Assembly: GCA_002785985.1 (NCBI GenBank)
Contig: NHNU01000026.1
Location: 1-64,000, forward strand
DNA length: 64,000 nucleotides
Source: Microcyclosporella mali
Lineage: Eukaryota > Ascomycota > Dothideomycetes > Mycosphaerellales > Mycosphaerellaceae
Direction of reading: 5' to 3'
Position 1 is the stretch's first letter. Each line of letters begins with the position of its first letter. The translations under genes and the position numbers were made by a program. Below are positions 53,031 through 64,000 of the stretch, piece after piece. The notes below the pieces were generated by a model. The model was not told the DNA's origin. It made no database searches and saw only the letters and a program-made list of their open reading frames with translations.

Positions 53031-56000
53031 ATGGCACCGAGCAGAGGGAAAGGGAAGGCCAAGACTCAGTCGGCGAGTGGAACCGTGGCACGCCCTGGGC
53101 ACCGACCCGCTCGGAATCGCCAAGCTGCTAATGATGTCCCGGACATATACCAATCTCTCCTGGATGAGGCTGGCGACTCCGGCGATGAAGGATCCGACCG
53201 CCCTCTAAAGCGTCGGAGAGTGACGAATGTCCCCAAAGGAAGCTCCGGAGGTGTACCAAAAGGCCAAGACCCAAATCATCTCTCACGGGAAGTCGCCATA
53301 GATACCAGCTCTTCCTCAGGCTTGCAGCCTACGTCTGACGGCTTACAGACAGTGGAAGACTCGTCAGAAGACGACAATAGTGATCTTGAGTTTGAGGATG
53401 TCTTGGTCGAGCAGGACGCGGATGGGTCTTCTCCCGACTCCTTGGACGATATCCAGGATATCTCAATTTCCTTACAACCAGGACCAGGCACGAACACCAT
53501 CGCAACGCCTAGGAGGAAGCCGGCGACATCTGTCGAGAAATCGCATCGGCTCCTTGTACACAAACTTCACGTTGCTTGCCTATTGGGCCATTGCATGTAC
53601 GTCAACGGAAGATGCAATAATGGTGTGGTCCATCGCCATTTGCGCGAGCTGCTTTCATCAAAGACTCTGTCATATCTCAATCCAAAATCCAATGACAGTC
53701 AGTTTCAACGTAACCGCTCTTTCATGGATGGCTTGCAACAGGCAATGCAAGCATTCAATGCGGAGTATCGTGCTATCGGAGGGGGCATGATGCGGCCGCA
53801 ATGGCTCTTAGATGGTCAGGAGAATCGCTCGCATGAGCAACCACCTCCAATGGACAGATCAGATTTCATCTCAGCTGCCAAGAATCTTGAGGGCTCCCAA
53901 GATACTGGTAATCAATTCTTTTGCGCGTTGCTGCGCTCAGCTGGAGTCGGCGCAAGAATCGTGTGCTCTCTACAAGTGCTGCCTTTCGCGAGCGTACCAA
54001 AGGCTTCAACACCCAAGAAGCCCACCAAAGAAACATTTTACGCTATGGCACCCATCGCTACTTCTTCTAACACGGAGTCGAATGATTCCGCCGTCAGTGC
54101 CTCGAAAGGCATTGGCAATGTTCCTGCCGCACGCAGACGGCTAGGTCAACCGTCTTTCGCCACAAAGCCAAGTCAGCCGACACAAGTAATACCTGGGAAA
54201 AAGGTGAAGCCTACGCCAAAATTGGCATACCCGGTCTTTTGGGTAGAAGCATTCAACGAAGCACAGCAAAGATGGATTCCTGTAGATGCCACTGTCACTC
54301 GAACGATCAACAAGGCGGCGAAGCTTGAACCTCCGGCCTCGAACGACATGAACCATATGACTTATGTCGTAGCCTTCGAGGACGATGGTGTTGCGCGCGA
54401 TGTTACCAAACGTTATGCGAAAGCATACAATGCGAAAACCCGAAGACACAGGGTGGAGGCTTCCACAGATGGCAGCAAATGGATGAAGAAAGCACTTCGT
54501 ATCTTCCGCCGGCGTGGCGGTATGCTCGACCGGGACCAGGTAGAAGACGCAGAGCTCGCGCAGAAAGAGGCGAGGGAGGGAATGCCTGGCAATGTACTGG
54601 ACTTCAAGGATCATCCGTATTATGCGCTCGAACGCCATCTCAAACGTCATGAAGTGATACATCCAAAACGAGAAGTCGGCAAAGTCAACGCAGGTACCGC
54701 TGCAAAGCCAAAGGTGGAGTCAGTCTACCGTCGGCAGAATGTCTTGACCTGTAAATCTGCCGATAAGTGGTACCGACTTGGTCGAGAGATCAAAGTTGGC
54801 GAACAGCCTCTGAAGCATATCGCTGCTCGTGCGAGGAGACTACGTTCGATCGGAGAGGAAGACGGTGAGGAGCCGGCCGCGACGACAGCTCTCTACGCGC
54901 CTTACCAGACTCAACAGTATGTCCCGCCACCTGTCCAGCGTGGACGAATACCGAAGAACGTATACGGCAATTTAGACGTGTATGTGCCCTCCATGGTACC
55001 TCCAGGCGGTGTGCATGTCCGACACCAATTAGCACAGCAGGCCGCGAAACTTCTCAGAGTCGACTACGCCGATGCGGTCACTGGCTTCAGATTCCAGGGA
55101 CGACACGGTACAGCAATTGTTGAGGGCTGTGTGGTAGCTCAGCAATATGGAGACGCTGTCTGGGCGGTCGTTGAGGGCTTTGAAGAGCAGATGGTGGAGG
55201 ACGAGAGCAGAGTGAGGAGCTTGGAAGCGTTGAGAATGTGGAAGAAGTTCCTGACAGGGCTGAAAATCCGAGAACGTGTCAACGCTTACGGGGACGGACC
55301 CATCGAAGCGCCTGTGGCTACCGAGGAATCAGTATGGCAACTCGAGTCGAGTCCAAATGGATCTCAAGTGACACAAGACAAGCCTCTGGTGACAGCTGGT
55401 CGCTTTAGTCTGTGGGAGCTGAATTCTACCAACATCAGTTCGAGGAAACGAAAGACGATCGAAAACGACAGCGACGAAGACGAAAGCATAACGCATGACG
55501 TTGATTATGAAAACATGGACATCGATGATTCCGGGGGTGGCTTCCTGCCAACTGACAGCGTCACCAACCCTGTGGAGACCGGCGACGGCGGGTTCCTGGT
55601 CGAAGATCATAGTCCAAAGGGGCTGCTTCTCGATGATGCTGACGACAGTGGGGGTTTCCTGCAAGACAATGATACAGTAGACATGCACGAAGCAGAAATG
55701 GCCCGCGATGAAGGCGGAGGATTCCTCGTCGACCATAATTCGGACAATGAGGATCTGTTCGGAGGGTCAGATGATGATCGAGAAGCTCCAAAGCCGGTTG
55801 GCGAAATGCCGGACATGACTGATCTATCTGGAGAGCCAGGAACGAAACCGTCCAAAGATGGCGATCGATCGACGGTTGGCATCGCTGTTGGTACGGACCA
55901 CCCTGCCATGCCAGAGACAGTCAATGGTGGCCCAATGCTGCAGCCAGCACAGTCGAGGGAGGAAATCGATGCCCCAAGTGTCCGCAGCGAGAGCTCGCCT

Positions 56001-56093
56001 CAGGCCAGCAGCAATGACATAGAACAAGATTCGATACTTTCTCACGATCCTGACGATGACGATGCAGAACCTGACTGGTTGGAAAGCGATTAG
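53031..56093 (+). CDS. RAD4: DNA damage recognition protein Rad4/XPC
   Basis: 1020 residues, single exon. The ATG at 53031 is preferred over the upstream TTG in the same frame. The acidic N-terminus is followed by a transglutaminase-like fold (VHKLHVACLLGHCMYVNGRCN, FFCALLRSAGVGARIVCSLQ, YPVFWVEAFNEAQQRWIPVD). The beta-hairpin domains come next: BHD1 near FKDHPYYALERHLKRHEVIHP, BHD2 near YRRQNVLTCKSADKWYRLGR, and BHD3 near NLDVYVPSMVPPGGVHV. Rad4 with Rad23 opens damaged DNA at the first step of global-genome nucleotide excision repair. The C-terminal 200 residues are acidic and disordered, with four repeats of the form GGFLxxD (nt 55528-55731). Confidence 0.93.
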   Translation: MAPSRGKGKAKTQSASGTVARPGHRPARNRQAANDVPDIYQSLLDEAGDSGDEGSDRPLKRRRVTNVPKGSSGGVPKGQDPNHLSREVAIDTSSSSGLQPTSDGLQTVEDSSEDDNSDLEFEDVLVEQDADGSSPDSLDDIQDISISLQPGPGTNTIATPRRKPATSVEKSHRLLVHKLHVACLLGHCMYVNGRCNNGVVHRHLRELLSSKTLSYLNPKSNDSQFQRNRSFMDGLQQAMQAFNAEYRAIGGGMMRPQWLLDGQENRSHEQPPPMDRSDFISAAKNLEGSQDTGNQFFCALLRSAGVGARIVCSLQVLPFASVPKASTPKKPTKETFYAMAPIATSSNTESNDSAVSASKGIGNVPAARRRLGQPSFATKPSQPTQVIPGKKVKPTPKLAYPVFWVEAFNEAQQRWIPVDATVTRTINKAAKLEPPASNDMNHMTYVVAFEDDGVARDVTKRYAKAYNAKTRRHRVEASTDGSKWMKKALRIFRRRGGMLDRDQVEDAELAQKEAREGMPGNVLDFKDHPYYALERHLKRHEVIHPKREVGKVNAGTAAKPKVESVYRRQNVLTCKSADKWYRLGREIKVGEQPLKHIAARARRLRSIGEEDGEEPAATTALYAPYQTQQYVPPPVQRGRIPKNVYGNLDVYVPSMVPPGGVHVRHQLAQQAAKLLRVDYADAVTGFRFQGRHGTAIVEGCVVAQQYGDAVWAVVEGFEEQMVEDESRVRSLEALRMWKKFLTGLKIRERVNAYGDGPIEAPVATEESVWQLESSPNGSQVTQDKPLVTAGRFSLWELNSTNISSRKRKTIENDSDEDESITHDVDYENMDIDDSGGGFLPTDSVTNPVETGDGGFLVEDHSPKGLLLDDADDSGGFLQDNDTVDMHEAEMARDEGGGFLVDHNSDNEDLFGGSDDDREAPKPVGEMPDMTDLSGEPGTKPSKDGDRSTVGIAVGTDHPAMPETVNGGPMLQPAQSREEIDAPSVRSESSPQASSNDIEQDSILSHDPDDDDAEPDWLESD

Positions 56094-57047
56094 TCCTAGT
56101 TACAATAGTACTTTCGGTCTGGTAGTGTAGAATGGTTCAACATACCCCATAACAGCCTGCCACATACTCTCACTCGATACATCGTTATGGCTTCTTCTTC
56201 TACTTGCCTGTTTGGGATGACACTTCCAAGGGACTCACACACAGCCACTTGTGGCACAGTCGTGGCGCGGTCCAGAAAGACTTCAGCGGTCTCGGCCTAG
56301 CTTGCCAGTGGTCTCCCAGCTTCCCTTCCTTTACCGCCTCGATGCCAGCCTGCAATGGGCCCACGAGGGATCCGCAGTTCGCTGGCGAGCAAATATAACA
56401 CACCTTATCACGCTCAGCCTGCCATCATCATGTTGTTGCTGCCGCTGCTACTGCGTCAATTTCCTTTTGGCGCTGGCTGATCTGGAAGAAGCGGCATCTA
56501 TCGGCGCCAATACTGCTGCTCGCCTTCTTGACGCCCAACTTCTCCACGGACGAATCGCAGGCGACCGACTACACTATTCGCTGCCTACTTCTTACTCCGC
56601 GCCCGCGCCCTCGCCCCGGCTGGAGTCGGATTGTGGGCGGCTGGTTGAGAGGAACACGTCGACAGGAGCAGGCGAAGTCCGTTTCGCGCTGTGATATCCC
56701 CCACATCACACGTCGTTGCGCTGTGCCTGGGCTTGGCGACTTCGCTGGCATTGATCGGTTCTGGAGTGAAAGCAATACCCACAGCGTCTTTGTCTGGTTG
56801 AAACAGGGTTATATTTTGGGACCGCTTGTACTATCGTAACAAAGGGACTTGTCTTGTTCGCCGCAGATCCATTACACCTCTTCGTCTGCGCGAGTCGATA
56901 TAGATCACATACACTACTGCCACACAGTAGCATCTGCAGCGTGAACGAAGCGGACGAGAGACACTTGCCGTACAAGTTACATTCACAAACTCACGAACAC
57001 TAGAGACCAGAATACCACGAGACGATCCTACAAAGGAGAATACAGCC
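56094..57047. other. Intergenic region
   Basis: 954 bp containing only unsupported frames such as 56251-56694. The right end is the promoter and 5' UTR of the gene at 57048. Confidence 0.5.
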
Positions 57048-58391
57048 ATGATCAATCAGACCGTCACCATTGTTAACAAGAGTGGGAAGATCGTCAGCAC
57101 ATCAAAACATCTAGTCAATGTCTTCAACGAAGCCAAGAGTGCATACAATGAACGCAAGGCGGAAATCAAGTCAGTGAGAAAGAGCGAGCAAGATGCAAAG
57201 GATCGAGAACGCCTGGCACGGAAGCAGTTGGAGGCACTGGCTCTCGGGGATGACGATGACACAAAGTCCCATCGATCGCATCGCAGTTCCAGAAGGGGCA
57301 GTGAGGATGGCAGGTCTACGGTCAAGAGGAAACCAGTGCCTTCGCATGCTAGCAAGGAACGTCCGCCGATGGAGAGGGGCATCTCGGACAGTTTCTACAC
57401 AAACGATCGGCCACGGCGGGCATCACACCAAGTCCGTTCATCGCCACTCCGCCAGGAGCTCGACGAAGATGAGCCGCAGATCGGAGAGCTTACTCGCAGG
57501 CATACCGACGGCATGCAACTCCAACGTCGGCATACGGAGCGTCGTCCAAGGCGACAAAGAACGAGTGCCGACTCAATCGATATGGATCTTGCGTACGGAG
57601 ATCTACCGCCACCTCTTCCAGAGTCTAGGCGTGAGGACGAAGTCGAGCTGAAGAGCAAGATGAATTATCTCCAACGATTGCTGGACGAGGGCAATTGTGT
57701 TCAGCACACTGTCTCCGCCACCATTGACAACCTTCAGAAAAATCCTGATGCTCTTGCAGCAGTCGCTCTGACTCTCGCTGAAATCTCCAATATAGCGGCG
57801 AAAATGGCTCCCGGTGCATTAACAGCCATGAAAGGCTCTTTCCCAGCCATCATAGCCCTGCTCGCCAGTCCACAATTCATGATTGCAGCAGGTGTCGGTG
57901 TTGGCGTCACCATCATCGCACTCGGAGGCTACAAGATCATCAAGAAGATTCGCGCCAACAACGAGAACAACAGTGATCGTCTGCTCGAGGGTCCAATGCA
58001 AGCACCTCAAGATCAAGCCGACAGCCCCGTCGATGATGTGGACGAGCTCCGTGAGATCTCGCGCATTGAAATGTGGCGTCGAGGGATCGCCGACGAGCAG
58101 GTCGCATCCATGGGCACCAGCGTGGACGGCGAATTCATTACGCCTGTGGCGACGAGAACCATGCTCGAAGATGGCCGCTTGACCGAGGCGGACCTCAAGC
58201 CGCTAGACACGAAGAGTGTGAAGAGCAGCAAGAGCCGGACGAAGAAGCCCAAGTCCACCAAGGCGAAAAGTGTCGCTAGCAGCGGAGGGTCGAAGAGCAA
58301 AGTGAGAAGTAAGAAGGAGCCGAGTGTACTGAAGAGTCTCTTCATGGGGTCCTCCGCGAGTAAGAAGGAGCGAGTAATGGAATATGCTTGA
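57048..58391 (+). CDS. Conserved membrane-associated protein, unknown
   Basis: 447 residues, single exon, ATG at 57048 (gccATGa). An N-terminal helix with a basic coiled-coil segment (20-62) is followed by a long Arg/Ser-rich disordered stretch. After a helical region (about 200-255), residues about 264-295 are strongly hydrophobic and glycine-rich (FMIAAGVGVGVTIIALGGYK), a likely transmembrane helix, followed by basic KIIKKIR. The C-terminal 90 residues are Lys/Ser-rich, resembling a nucleic-acid- or acid-binding tail. The layout recurs in filamentous ascomycetes, but no function is known to me. Confidence 0.8.
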   Translation: MINQTVTIVNKSGKIVSTSKHLVNVFNEAKSAYNERKAEIKSVRKSEQDAKDRERLARKQLEALALGDDDDTKSHRSHRSSRRGSEDGRSTVKRKPVPSHASKERPPMERGISDSFYTNDRPRRASHQVRSSPLRQELDEDEPQIGELTRRHTDGMQLQRRHTERRPRRQRTSADSIDMDLAYGDLPPPLPESRREDEVELKSKMNYLQRLLDEGNCVQHTVSATIDNLQKNPDALAAVALTLAEISNIAAKMAPGALTAMKGSFPAIIALLASPQFMIAAGVGVGVTIIALGGYKIIKKIRANNENNSDRLLEGPMQAPQDQADSPVDDVDELREISRIEMWRRGIADEQVASMGTSVDGEFITPVATRTMLEDGRLTEADLKPLDTKSVKSSKSRTKKPKSTKAKSVASSGGSKSKVRSKKEPSVLKSLFMGSSASKKERVMEYA

Positions 58392-59651
58392 ATTTGAGAG
58401 GTGTGGCAATTTCGGAGCGTTCTAAGCGTGTTTTGTGTACAAAAATATGACTTATATCGACCTTATGAACATGAATGACAGCATTACAGTGATCACGAGA
58501 GATTTCTTAGTGATGGTGTTTGTGGATGAACTTACGAGGTTGATGAGTTGTTGGAAGGATGGTGTAGCCATCTTGATGGAGTCGCGGTGGAGATGGAGCA
58601 TAAGGTTGGTGTATTCGTGAATGCATAAGGCAAGATTGGGCTGTCAACTTATATTGGATGGCGATGGTAGCAATGAAAGGTCGGAGTGTGAAGGGAGACA
58701 TGTGAAGGACGCTACAGAAGCACATGCAATCCTATCTCCATACATCTTTCACGCATTCATCTTTCATGATCAGATTGGCTTGATCATGCTGATGGGAATA
58801 TACCGATCCCTGATGCCCATATCATCAGCCATCGCACGGACATGACAGACAACGTCCCTCAACTCGACATGCTCATTGAGCTAGCAGAAGCACCAGGGTC
58901 TGAAGACAATCGGAGGTCGCTGCGTAGCTTGATGCGGTCGCAGGACGATAGACCATCGAGTCGAAGTCTCAGGAAGGTGCTGATGCGTGTACATACCAAT
59001 ATGCGCACCGCTATGAGTGATCATCGGTCTCAATTGATTTGATGAACATGGCAGGTTGACCTCACTGCTTGGTGGAAATGAGTCGCTGGCGGTATTGTGG
59101 GACAAAGCTGACGACCACGGGCAGTATTCTCGTTCTGATCGAGCAGATGAGAACTTACAACGGCTTGGTGGAGGCGCTCCGAGGTGGTAGGGCACGCAGC
59201 AGTGCAATGGGTCCCTCGGCATCAGAGCTTCACATAAGCTCACCGTCATCGAGCATCAGTGAATCCTTCATCGCTTCCGGGACGGTGCCTTCGCCATGAC
59301 GACTCTGCTCGTTGTATATTGGAATATTCGTCACAAACGACCTGCTCCATCAAGGAGAAATTCAAGGCAGGAGATACAAGGACGTGATTTGTTCTCTCGC
59401 GCCCGCGAGTCTGCAGTGAAGAGACCCGATCTCAACAACCCTCTGCCCACGTGGAGATGTCGTGTGCTGGTTGATGAGCGCGATGGAGAAGAGAAGAGGA
59501 GAAGAAGCATGGAAAGAAAGAAGCAGGAGAGAGGTTCAGCTAGCGTGCCAAGCATTTTTTCAAAAGTACTAAGAACTACTCGTAGACTTCGAGTTCTTCC
59601 CTGCGTCCTTCGACTTCCATCAACATCGCCATGTGAAAAGCACACACGGCC
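58392..59651. other. Intergenic region with unassigned short ORFs
   Basis: A 66-codon ATG frame at 58842-59042 and a coding-like plus-strand frame around 59045-59190 suggest a small or decayed gene, but no splice model connected them. The right end is the MRS6 promoter. Confidence 0.4.
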
Positions 59652-61404
59652 ATGGACTCTCTCAACAACACCGCCTGGGATGTCGTCATCTCGGGCACAG
59701 GCTTGCCGCAGTCGCTGCTCGCCCTGTACGTGCATCTGGCTCTCCTGCGACGCGGCCCAGGCTAACTAACGCAAAGCCCGTGGTGAAGTGCCCTGTCGCG
59801 CTCCGGCAAGAAGATCCTGCATGTTGATCGCAACGACTACTATGGCGGCGACGAAGCTGCTTTGAGCTTGTCTGAGGCCCAGTCGTGGGCGGAGAAGCAC
59901 TCTGGCGAGGCGGCTTCTGTTACTGCCACTTTCAGCCACGCTTCCGTCGCCAACTTTAACGCACCTGGGGAACAGCCTGCAAGCAAGCTCGGACCTGCAC
60001 GATCATATGCCCTCGCACTCGCGCCACAGCTGCTGTACACCAGATCAAACCTCCTCCCCGCACTGGTCTCCTCAAAAACTCACGGCCAGCTGGAGTTTCA
60101 GGCGGTAGGATCATGGTTCATCGTCAACTCAGCCTCCGGCGTGCCGAATTTGACCAGGGTACCAGGCGGAAGAGAAGACATTTTCCAGGACAACACACTC
60201 GAGTTGAAAGCGAAGCGATCGTTGATGAAATTTTTACGTTTCGTCACAAATTATGAAGAGCAAATGGATACTTGGCAGGACGAGCGCACGAAGCCGTTCT
60301 CATCCTTCCTACAATCGAAGTTTGGACTACTTCCGCCATCGCATTCCCCCATCGTCGCACTCGCCTTGAGCAGTCTATCAGCAGAGAACACGACCGTTGA
60401 GGTGGCAGTCCCACGCATAGCACGATACCTCACGGGCATTGGTCTATTTGGTCCTGGTTTCGGCGCTCTGCTTCCCAAATGGGGTGGCCTGGCAGAGATC
60501 GCACAGGTCGCTTGCCGCTCCTGTGCTGTCGGTGGCGGTGTGTACGTGCTCGGCAAGGGTATTACCGACCTTCATCCACACGTCGAGGACATTGGACTAC
60601 AGCTCAGCGATGGCGAAAAGATTACTACGAAGTGGCTAGTGGGCACGTCCCAGGACATTCCGAGCTCGGTATCTTCAGATGAATTGCCAACATCAGGAGT
60701 GTCAAGAAGCATTTCGGTCGTCTCATCGCCACTGTCCTTACTGTTCCCACGAACATCAGAGGGTGGACCATTACCCGCAGGCGCCGTCATTCTGATCGAG
60801 TCGTCAAGCCCGACCGAACCTCCCATCCATGTTCTGGCGCATTCCAGCGAGTCTGGAGAGTGCCCTGCCGGACAGTGTACGTATTATCCTGCTTTTCTCA
60901 TCCTCCCTTCTCGCGTATGATGATCAAACCTAACGAATACTTATCTACATTGTCTGAATCACATTGAAGAACAAACATCTCTGACAACCTGATACACCAT
61001 GGAAATTTCTCACCTCCTTACCAGCATCCAAGAACAGGATGAATATATGCTGATCGACACTCGCAGGTGTGTTGTATGCTTCTGTGCTCGACGAGAGCCA
61101 GTCGGGTTTTGCGCGAGTCGATCAAGCAATCGACAGTCTTCTGCAAAGTGTGGGCGAGCAACCTCGGCCGGCACTGCTCTGGAAACTGCGTTATCAGCAT
61201 AATTTTGCCCCAGAACCCACAACTTCGGACATCATCAGTCTGAACATCTTGAAGCTGAAACCGTTGTCCTCCGATATAGCTTTCGAGGACGGAATTTTAC
61301 GAGATGTACAAGCAGCCTGGCAGCAGATAACTGGCGATGACCTGAATTATTTCATGAAGTTCGAGGCTCGAGAAGGAACCATTGAGGACGAGGAAAGCTA
61401 TTAG
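59652..61404 (+). CDS. MRS6: Rab escort protein (GDI/REP family)
   Basis: Three exons: 59652-59725, 59789-60876 and 61067-61404, with phases 2 and 1 matching, give 499 residues. Intron 1 has a perfect branch sequence GCTAACTAAC. The N-terminal FAD-like fold shows DVVISGTGLPQSLLALALSRSGKKILHVDRNDYYGG, the GDI/REP signature. Later segments include YLTGIGLFGPGFGALLPKWGGLAEIAQVACR and GGVYVLGKGI. The large insert after NDYYGG and the overall length favour REP (Mrs6) over GDI. Mrs6 presents newly made Rab GTPases to geranylgeranyl transferase II in the cytosol. Intron 2 is 190 nt, longer than its neighbours. Confidence 0.88.
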
Positions 61405-63151
61405 TGATCATATATGAGTAATGTTGATGAATCACTTCTTAAGCCGAGCACTCAGAGCACGGGGATATGCGCATACAACGAACCAACGATGCTAGTGATG
61501 TAGCATCGCTAACTTCGAGCTCCGAGCTTAATCCAATGTGGGAACTGCATATCACCAACAGTAGTCATTTCGAGGCACAAGATATCTTGATCTATATCGG
61601 CGTCTCGTTAGTGCCTTGTGGAGCGTCAGGTGCGGTTCTTGGGTCTTGTTAACATGGTTCCACATGTTCCAGCCTCCACGTTGTGAAAGATGCCGCACTT
61701 CTTTCACGTGGAAGGATTATCCATTAACGGCACGCCAGAAACCTTCTGGCAGTGCCACGAGTCTGCATCTTTGCCCTCGTTGTTCCTTGTTGAGGGATTC
61801 CATATTCCTGCTCCTGGGATCCGCACTACTGCCTCCCAGAGGCTCTAGGTTCCTTCCGCACGTTCCACCTGCTCCCCCTTGATATCACAAACCGAGAACA
61901 TGATCCAAGGTAACTGGAACACTCGAAAGCGTCGATCGTCATGCGGGTAATCCTCGAGACCAACGACAGCTAATAAGCAAATGAGACAGGATATAAAGCC
62001 GTCCGAGCTGTCCACTCAATGTCCTCTGCCTTTACATAAAGATCAACAACAACTGAAGAACTTCGACTCGAAGAGACCAATGGAACAACAACGACAACAA
62101 CAACAACAACATCGAGCATCTTCCACTGCGCAGCGTGTACCGCCGCCATACAGCATACCTGTCCTGGTTCCCATCACCAATGGTAGCATAGCCTACTGGC
62201 GTTGGGTCTGGATCGATCTCTAGTTGGTGGTGGCCATCATAGCGATTGCCACGTGAAGAAATCATTAACGAGCCTCTAGACTTTGCCACTCGCTGGAGAG
62301 CGGGCTAAGGTCGAGCGTATATGCGCTGTGCGAATGCGACGTCGCCGACAGCGGCATCGGTTATAGTGGGACATCGTCGACGGTCTCGTCTGAACACCTG
62401 AGGGCTGAGGAGCGGAATTTGTTTGATGTACGGCCCGGAAGTCCGTACTTGTCAGCTATCCGATGGCTATGAGGAATCGAGGCTGTTGTCGAAAGTATGT
62501 AGATCCTCGACGGTCGAGAGAGCGGCGGATTGGACGCCCGTGATTGCAAAAGAGATCAGAGTGGCTAGTCCACAGGCGAATAGAGTTGTGGCCATATACA
62601 TGGTCGATGATGTTTAGGTACATTTCAGCCCTCAGTGCTGCCGATCGCACCTTCGTAAGCGAGGACGCATAGTGAATAATTCCGTCCGCGGCGTGCAAAT
62701 GGTTTCTCAAGACCTAGGGCCGTTGTGGGCTGGAGGAGCGATGCCGATGTGGTCCGAAGGATTACGTGCTCTTTCGCGTGACTCCGTGTTAATCGATTCC
62801 TTCAGCCTGGGATTGCGGCACAGAAGAACACAGCCCTCCGGTGAATCGGCGTGTCAAGAGTCCAACAGCCCAAGAATGCGATCTGCATTAGCAGCATTGC
62901 CAATGACGATCCTACGCTGCCATTGGAGCGGATTTTACTGACTTGACTTTCCCTCCGTCGAGAGGAAGGCTGTGGCACGGCCTGTCGGCCTTGCCTACCT
63001 ACGACATGTGCAATCGCCATTTTGGACAAAGATGCGGTATAGGCGTCGTCTCTGAGGAATGCCGTCCGCTGCTGCATGGCGATAGAAAAGACCTCGAAAT
63101 GTCGGCGATGGGACACACGAACCAAGAGGCACCACCACCACCTTCACACCA
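61405..63151. other. Intergenic region, 1.7 kb
   Basis: No supported gene. It contains the CAA repeat below and scattered short frames. The right part presumably holds the promoter of the OrsD-like gene. Confidence 0.5.
62084..62111. repeat. CAA-rich microsatellite
   Basis: A run of CAA units with one interruption (CGA), continuing the CAA-rich sequence that begins near 62044. Confidence 0.8.
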
Positions 63152-64000
63152 ATGGCCGACGATTTCAGCACCAGCGATGACCTGCTCGCACACCTGGAAA
63201 TCTATGGAGTCGTCGTCTGCAAGAACTGTCACTTCGCCATTCAACCCAGCGCTCTTGCTAGCCATCTCCTCCGCCACCGCATCTACCGAAACGAAAGACG
63301 AACATTGCTGCAGCGTCTCTCGAAGCTCAAATTGTTGGAACCTGATGAGGTGCCTCTGCCGTCTACCAACACCGAGCCTTTACCACACCTTACAGTCCAT
63401 CAGGGCTTCAAGTGTCAGTCGTCCGGTTGCGATCATGCTTGCGTGTCGTCGAAACGCATGTCTCAGCATTGGAGCGAGCAGCACGACGAGCACGATTCGA
63501 GGAACGTCAGGGCTCGTGCGGCATTTCTGCAGACGTTCTTTCGGGGCAACAAGATTCGGTATTTGAGACCTGGCCCCGTCATGTTCGCGAGTTGTCTACA
63601 TGATGAAAATTGGTTGGTGACGTTTCGTTTCGACTGATTCGAGATCAAAAATAGGTACTTCGAAGTCAACGGTGCAGGCATTCCGGCACTTCGAGCCAGC
63701 AGCAGCTCGAAAGAGAGAGCCGAGCGCACATCTGCATCGATCAGTCCGCCGCTTCGCAAACAGTCGCTGGCTTCGACGGCAGAATCAAATACGACTGAGG
63801 ATATCAATATGACAGAGGAGCACGGTGCCTTCATGCTGGACATGAACACTCTCCAGTACTTCCATCACTATATCATCAGCACGGCCCCGACGTGTCGGCG
63901 CAGCGAGTCGGAATCAGAATACTTCTGGAAAGTGCAGATTCCGCAGTTTGCATTTCGACACCGGTTCCTCATGTTCTCAATTCTGGGTCTTTCGGCTTTG
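63152..64000 (+). CDS. OrsD-like zinc-finger regulator, 3' truncated
   Basis: Exon 1 is 63152-63558. A 96-nt intron (63559-63654) is removed so that FFRGNKIR joins YFEVNGAG, and exon 2 runs off the window. The N-terminal half has two CxxC..H-type fingers (VCKNCHFAIQPSALASHLLRH and CQSSGCDHACVSSKRMSQHWSEQH) followed by LQTFFRGNKIRYFEV, the pattern of OrsD/DUF3505 proteins. The C-terminal part has LQYFHHYIISTAPT and a VQIPQFAFRHRFLMFSILGLSAL segment, characteristic of the Upc2-type fungal regulator domain. A nuclear regulator is likely; target genes are unknown. Confidence 0.8.

Noticed and set aside
53786..53804. Possible fourth copy of the NotI-containing palindrome
   Set aside because: Only the inner TGCGGCCGCAA part matches, the first T and the flanking CATT are missing, and it encodes conserved RAD4 residues.
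58842..59299. Possible small plus-strand gene between the membrane protein and MRS6
   Set aside because: Coding-like pieces exist in two frames, but no GT..AG pair with reasonable intron length joins them, so it was left as unassigned.
1..64000. CRISPR array, prokaryotic operon or phage features
   Set aside because: Introns, gene content and promoters are eukaryotic fungal, and no regularly spaced repeats with unique spacers were seen.

Overview
The window looks like a filamentous ascomycete chromosome (Pezizomycotina, most likely Dothideomycetes). The genes carry 45-190 nt introns with GT..AG ends and CTGAC/CTAAC-like branch points, there are Zn2Cys6 and OrsD-like zinc-finger genes, and bases 1-330 have the TpA-rich, CpA/TpG-poor composition left by repeat-induced point mutation (RIP). 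Assignments rest on motif and family recognition by eye; no database search was possible.

Left part (1 to about 22 kb) is accessory in character. It opens with the RIP-like block, which contains two TTAGGG units. About 8 kb of eroded, frame-broken coding remnants with two minisatellites follow. Next come a broken SNF2-type helicase (8310-11108), a small unknown gene (12053-12658), and two adjacent minus-strand coiled-coil genes (13137-14453 and 14660-16897). The three gaps around these two genes each contain the same 15-base word with a perfect palindrome, TTGCGGCCGCAA (12841, 14648, 17201). A glycine-rich membrane protein gene (18082-19164) and small uncharacterised ORFs complete this part.

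The transition (22-27.5 kb) holds an acyltransferase-3 family gene and a frameshifted serine beta-lactamase-like gene in gene-poor DNA.

The right part (27.5-64 kb) is dense conserved housekeeping sequence: IPI1 (ribosome biogenesis), a roadblock/LC7 protein, a SnoaL-like protein, a large Zn2Cys6 regulator, a glycine-zipper protein, TRM44 (tRNA methylation), GNA1 (UDP-GlcNAc synthesis), RIC8 (G-alpha chaperone/GEF), RIF1 (telomere and replication timing), a glucose-6-phosphate 1-epimerase, CDK1, RAD4/XPC (nucleotide excision repair), a conserved membrane protein, the Rab escort protein MRS6, and the start of an OrsD-like zinc-finger regulator that leaves the window. Several pairs are divergent with short shared promoters: IPI1/roadblock, RIC8/RIF1 and CDK1/RAD4. 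Introns were placed by reading-frame continuity and splice consensus, and are given where the frame closes exactly.
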